The position numbers were made by a program, and so were the translations under genes. 36,797 bases of DNA, taken from the IMG/VR virus record IMGVR_UViG_3300035703_000229, positions 1-36,797 of that record; one strand, written 5' to 3'. The DNA comes from a virus. Under the pieces are notes generated by a model. It was not told where the DNA came from and searched no databases. It saw only the letters and a program-made list of their open reading frames with translations. The number at the start of each line of letters is the position of its first letter. Position 1 is the first letter of the stretch. Of this stretch, positions 35,617-36,797 are shown piece by piece.

Positions 35617-35851
35617 GTTTCTGTTTTTTATTGGTTATTGTAAATTGTTTGTAATTACACTTTGTTTTCTCATTTCTTAACCATTGCTCATTAACTGAAT
35701 AACCTAATTTTCTAATCATTGCTATTAGCTTGTGAAGGTTAAGAGTTCCTTGATTGCACTCTTTTTTAGTAATGGCATAAGCATTTGAACCATTTACTGC
35801 AATGCCACTTAGTAAGGCATCTAATACAGCTTGTTTTTGTGTTTTTTTCAT
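35606..35851 (-). CDS. Winged-helix-like small protein, 81 aa
   Basis: An 81-residue basic protein: MKKTQKQAVLDALLSGIAVN, GSNAYAITKKECNQGTLNLH then KLIAMIRKLGYSVNEQWLRN and CNYKQFTITNKK. The 'VLDALL..G...N...A....' helix, followed by 'L...IR.LGY.V...W..N...YK.F.I', is the pattern of winged-helix proteins that are common in phages (helix-turn-helix plus wing). It may control early genes or bind DNA during replication. A consensus promoter lies 17-47 bases upstream, so it heads an early operon. Confidence 0.6.
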   Translation of the reverse strand: MKKTQKQAVLDALLSGIAVNGSNAYAITKKECNQGTLNLHKLIAMIRKLGYSVNEQWLRNEKTKCNYKQFTITNKKQKHGN

Positions 35852-35867
35852 AATAATAAAGTTTTTA

Positions 35868-35898
35868 CAAATATAATAATAATTAATTTTAAAGCAAA
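35868..35898 (-). promoter_or_regulatory. Consensus promoter of the early recombination operon
   Basis: The minus strand shows TTTG (35895-35898), 19 bases, then TATATTTG (35868-35875). The start of transcription would be about 35862, 11 bases before the ATG at 35851. The promoter overlaps the last codons of the upstream gene. Confidence 0.65.
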
Positions 35899-36101
35899 TT
35901 ATAAGACAAATAATTATCAGTTAAAATATCCATTTGTTTTTTTAGTGAAATATATTTATCAGTTAACTCAAAATTAATGTCTTCTTGAACATCTGCAAGT
36001 TTCTCGCATACTTCAATTAACTCTTTTTCTATTTCAGATATTCTAATTAACCTATTGATTTGAACTTTTGGAATATTTTCCATGTATATTTTAGTTTCCA
36101 T
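35889..36101 (-). CDS. Small coiled-coil protein, 70 aa
   Basis: A 70-residue helical protein (METKIYMENIPKVQINRLIR, ISEIEKELIEVCEKLADVQE, DINFELTDKYISLKKQMDIL) with heptads of Leu/Ile that suggest a coiled coil. No family recognised. It overlaps the Cro-like gene by 11 bases and ends inside the next promoter. Its role is unknown; it could be a partner of the Cro-like protein. Confidence 0.65.
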   Translation of the reverse strand: METKIYMENIPKVQINRLIRISEIEKELIEVCEKLADVQEDINFELTDKYISLKKQMDILTDNYLSYNLL

Positions 36102-36300
36102 ATTTAGCAGTTTTTTGTTTATAAAATTCGTTAATTAGGTCAAGTAAGTCATCACTACATTCGCCTGACTTAAAAGCCTTGTGAATAGTGACTAAACTAA
36201 ACTTTTTTCCTTTTTTATCGGCAAACCTTTTTAGCTGAGTTTGGTCTCCGAATGAGTAATACTCATCTATTGTGTCTTTGATGTGTTTGGGTATTTTCAT
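36091..36300 (-). CDS. Cro-like putative DNA-binding protein
   Basis: I choose the ATG at 36300 (69 residues); the longer frame upstream runs into the preceding cassette gene. MKIPKHIKDTIDEYYSFGDQ, TQLKRFADKKGKKFSLVTIH and KAFKSGECSDDLLDLINEFY show a helix-turn-helix: 'LKRFADKKGKKFSLVTIHKAFKSG' with recognition helix near 35-48. This pattern (F.LVTI.KAFK.GECSD.L...I..FY) is familiar from small regulators in Bacteroidetes phages. It follows terminal element T2 and its A-rich leader, as the 53-residue gene does after T1. Regulation of the early genes is inferred. Confidence 0.6.
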   Translation of the reverse strand: MKIPKHIKDTIDEYYSFGDQTQLKRFADKKGKKFSLVTIHKAFKSGECSDDLLDLINEFYKQKTAKYGN

Positions 36301-36365
36301 ATTTGTTTTTAATTTAATTTTAAATAAGACGATATAAAGTAGCGCAAATTTGTAAGTTAGCGGCA
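36301..36365 (-). repeat. Terminal element T2 of cassette array 2
   Basis: On the minus strand the cassette ends with CTTGCCGCTAACTTAC, followed by TTTGCGCTACTTTATATCGTC and the leader CTTATTTAAAATTAAATTAA, which leads to the ATG at 36300. This parallels T1 (26789-26867): TAACTTAC, CGCTA...TAGCG-like segment, the same leader. The middle hairpin sequence is the reverse complement of T1's (CGCTACTTTATA), as if inverted. Confidence 0.65.
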
Positions 36366-36368
36366 AGC

Positions 36369-36557
36369 CTAATCGACAGCACGAAAGACACGCCACCCAC
36401 CAGAGATTAATCCGTAAAGAGTTAAAATCATTAATGTCCAATCATACCAATCTCTTGGCTTGCCAATTTTGATTTCGATTATGTGAATAGCAAATCCACT
36501 TCCACAAATCAGGACTAAAATTAAGCCCCAAATAAAACTTCTTGTTTCTTTATTCAT
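36369..36557 (-). CDS. Small two-TM membrane protein in a cassette
   Basis: I choose MNKETRSFIWGLI at 36557; an ATG ten codons upstream is possible. The 62-residue protein has a hydrophobic segment FIWGLILVLICGSGFAIHII (about 8-27), then KIGKPRDWYDW and LMILTLYGLISGGWRVF (about 42-58), so two membrane helices with a short loop. Family unknown. The TAG stop lies six bases before the 5' box of T2. It lies alone between E9 and T2 and is the last cassette of array 2. Confidence 0.65.
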   Translation of the reverse strand: MNKETRSFIWGLILVLICGSGFAIHIIEIKIGKPRDWYDWTLMILTLYGLISGGWRVFRAVD

Positions 36558-36602
36558 TTTGTTGTTTTTTATGTTGTTAATAATCATTCCGAAAGAAGGG
36601 CA

Positions 36603-36681
36603 GCCGATAACAGCACATACACGCTATTTTTCTGCCCTCATTCCAACGCTCACAGCGTGTATCTGCAAAACGTTATGTGGC
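36603..36681 (-). repeat. attC-like inverted repeat E9
   Basis: Arms at 36603-36625 and 36654-36681 pair over about 24 bases (AACAGCACATACACGCT against the complement of AACGTTTTGCAGATACACGC). On the minus strand it runs from GCCACATAACGTTTTGCAG to TGTGCTGTTATCGGC. Loop about 28 bases. The 5' box extends to TTAATGCCACATAAC, which matches the sequence after the 3' box of E7 at the left end of the window. Confidence 0.75.
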
Positions 36682-36688
36682 ATTAAAC

Positions 36689-36797
36689 CTATCTAATATA
36701 TTTAGTAGGTCTTTTTAATATTTCAGTAATAAAATTACATAGTGTTTCAAATTCGCTCACAGTTAAATTTTGTATCTCTGTTCCACCAGCATACTTC
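36689..36797 (-). CDS. Partial cassette gene cut by the window edge
   Basis: The minus strand reads KYAGGTEIQNLTVSEFETLC and on to ITEILKRPTKYIR followed by TAG (36689-36691), 35 residues without a start. The stop is three bases before the long 5' end of E9. If base 1 follows base 36797, the frame continues upstream without stop through E7 (LYTLLCGVKKYAGG). The preceding residues would then be encoded by the repeat arm, as for the genes after E1-E3. No in-frame ATG is seen there; TTG is possible. Family unknown. Confidence 0.55.
   Translation of the reverse strand, partial: KYAGGTEIQNLTVSEFETLCNFITEILKRPTKYIR

Larger units (their letters stand above)
36301..36797 (-). mobile_element. Cassette array 2, right-end part (E9, T2)
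   Basis: The right end continues array 2. E9 and T2 enclose the two-TM gene; the cassette ends GTTATCGGC and GCCGCTAAC are complementary at eight of nine positions. Upstream of E9 is the 3' end of another cassette gene (36689-36797). Its 5' portion would lie at the left end if the window is circular. Together the two parts hold three cassettes between E8 and T2. Confidence 0.65.

Noticed and set aside
36091-36441. Longer 116-codon version of the Cro-like gene
   Set aside because: The extra N-terminus reads through terminal element T2 and the preceding gene; the ATG at 36300 has the proper leader and matches the protein pattern.
1-36797. tRNA genes, integrase or attachment site
   Set aside because: I found no convincing tRNA cloverleaf, tyrosine or serine recombinase or direct-repeat att pair by eye; a tRNAscan run would be decisive.

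Overview
The window looks like an essentially complete tailed-phage genome (or an excised prophage) of a low-GC Bacteroidetes/Flavobacteriia host. It has small and large terminase, portal, major capsid protein, ClpP-type protease, tape measure, tail and fibre proteins, a lysis region and a replication/recombination module. All but one gene lie on the minus strand, so the biological order runs from high to low coordinates. Host type is inferred from AT-rich sequence, A-rich leaders without strong Shine-Dalgarno sites, promoters of the Bacteroidetes form TTTG-N17..21-TAnnTTTG, and a BT4734/VirE-like primase. I see no integrase and no classical repressor.

Layout in transcription order. (1) 36.3-33.9 kb: early genes with a Cro-like small protein, an SSB-like protein, an ERF annealing protein and a Gp157-like protein. 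(2) 33.8-29.7 kb: a gene-free 400 bp stretch with iteron-like repeats, a consensus promoter and a structured leader, then primase-helicase, an SF2 helicase and a VRR-NUC nuclease. (3) 29.7-26.8 kb: an array of six small gene cassettes, including a DNA methyltransferase, separated by integron-attC-like inverted repeats. (4) 26.2-15.9 kb: terminase, tail assembly chaperone pair with a -1 slippery site, tail proteins and tape measure. (5) 15.7-12.8 kb: a lone plus-strand RHH-like gene diverging from protease, capsid and probable tail-tube genes, closed by a terminator. (6) 12.7-7.5 kb: a HAD-containing protein and a glycosyltransferase/methyltransferase island. (7) 7.5-2.9 kb: portal, connector, baseplate-like and fibre genes. 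(8) 2.8-1.4 kb: lysis. (9) 1.3 kb to the left end, continuing at the right end: a second cassette array.

The strongest unusual signal is the two cassette arrays. Nine long imperfect inverted repeats (E1-E9) separate single small genes. In all nine cassettes the bases at the 3' box of one repeat (GTTAnnnn) are the reverse complement of the bases at the 5' box of the next repeat (nnnnTAAC). This is what integron cassettes show when cut at G/TT and joined in tandem. Both arrays end in the same kind of terminal element. One cassette has its two ends at opposite ends of the window, which argues that the molecule is circular or circularly permuted. In three or four elements the start codon of the next gene lies in the repeat loop, so the repeat arm encodes the N-terminus. 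Other notable points are a glycosyltransferase family 25 gene readable only through a -1 frameshift or a rare start, a structured leader with a small upstream ORF before the primase, and an unusual separation of terminase from portal.
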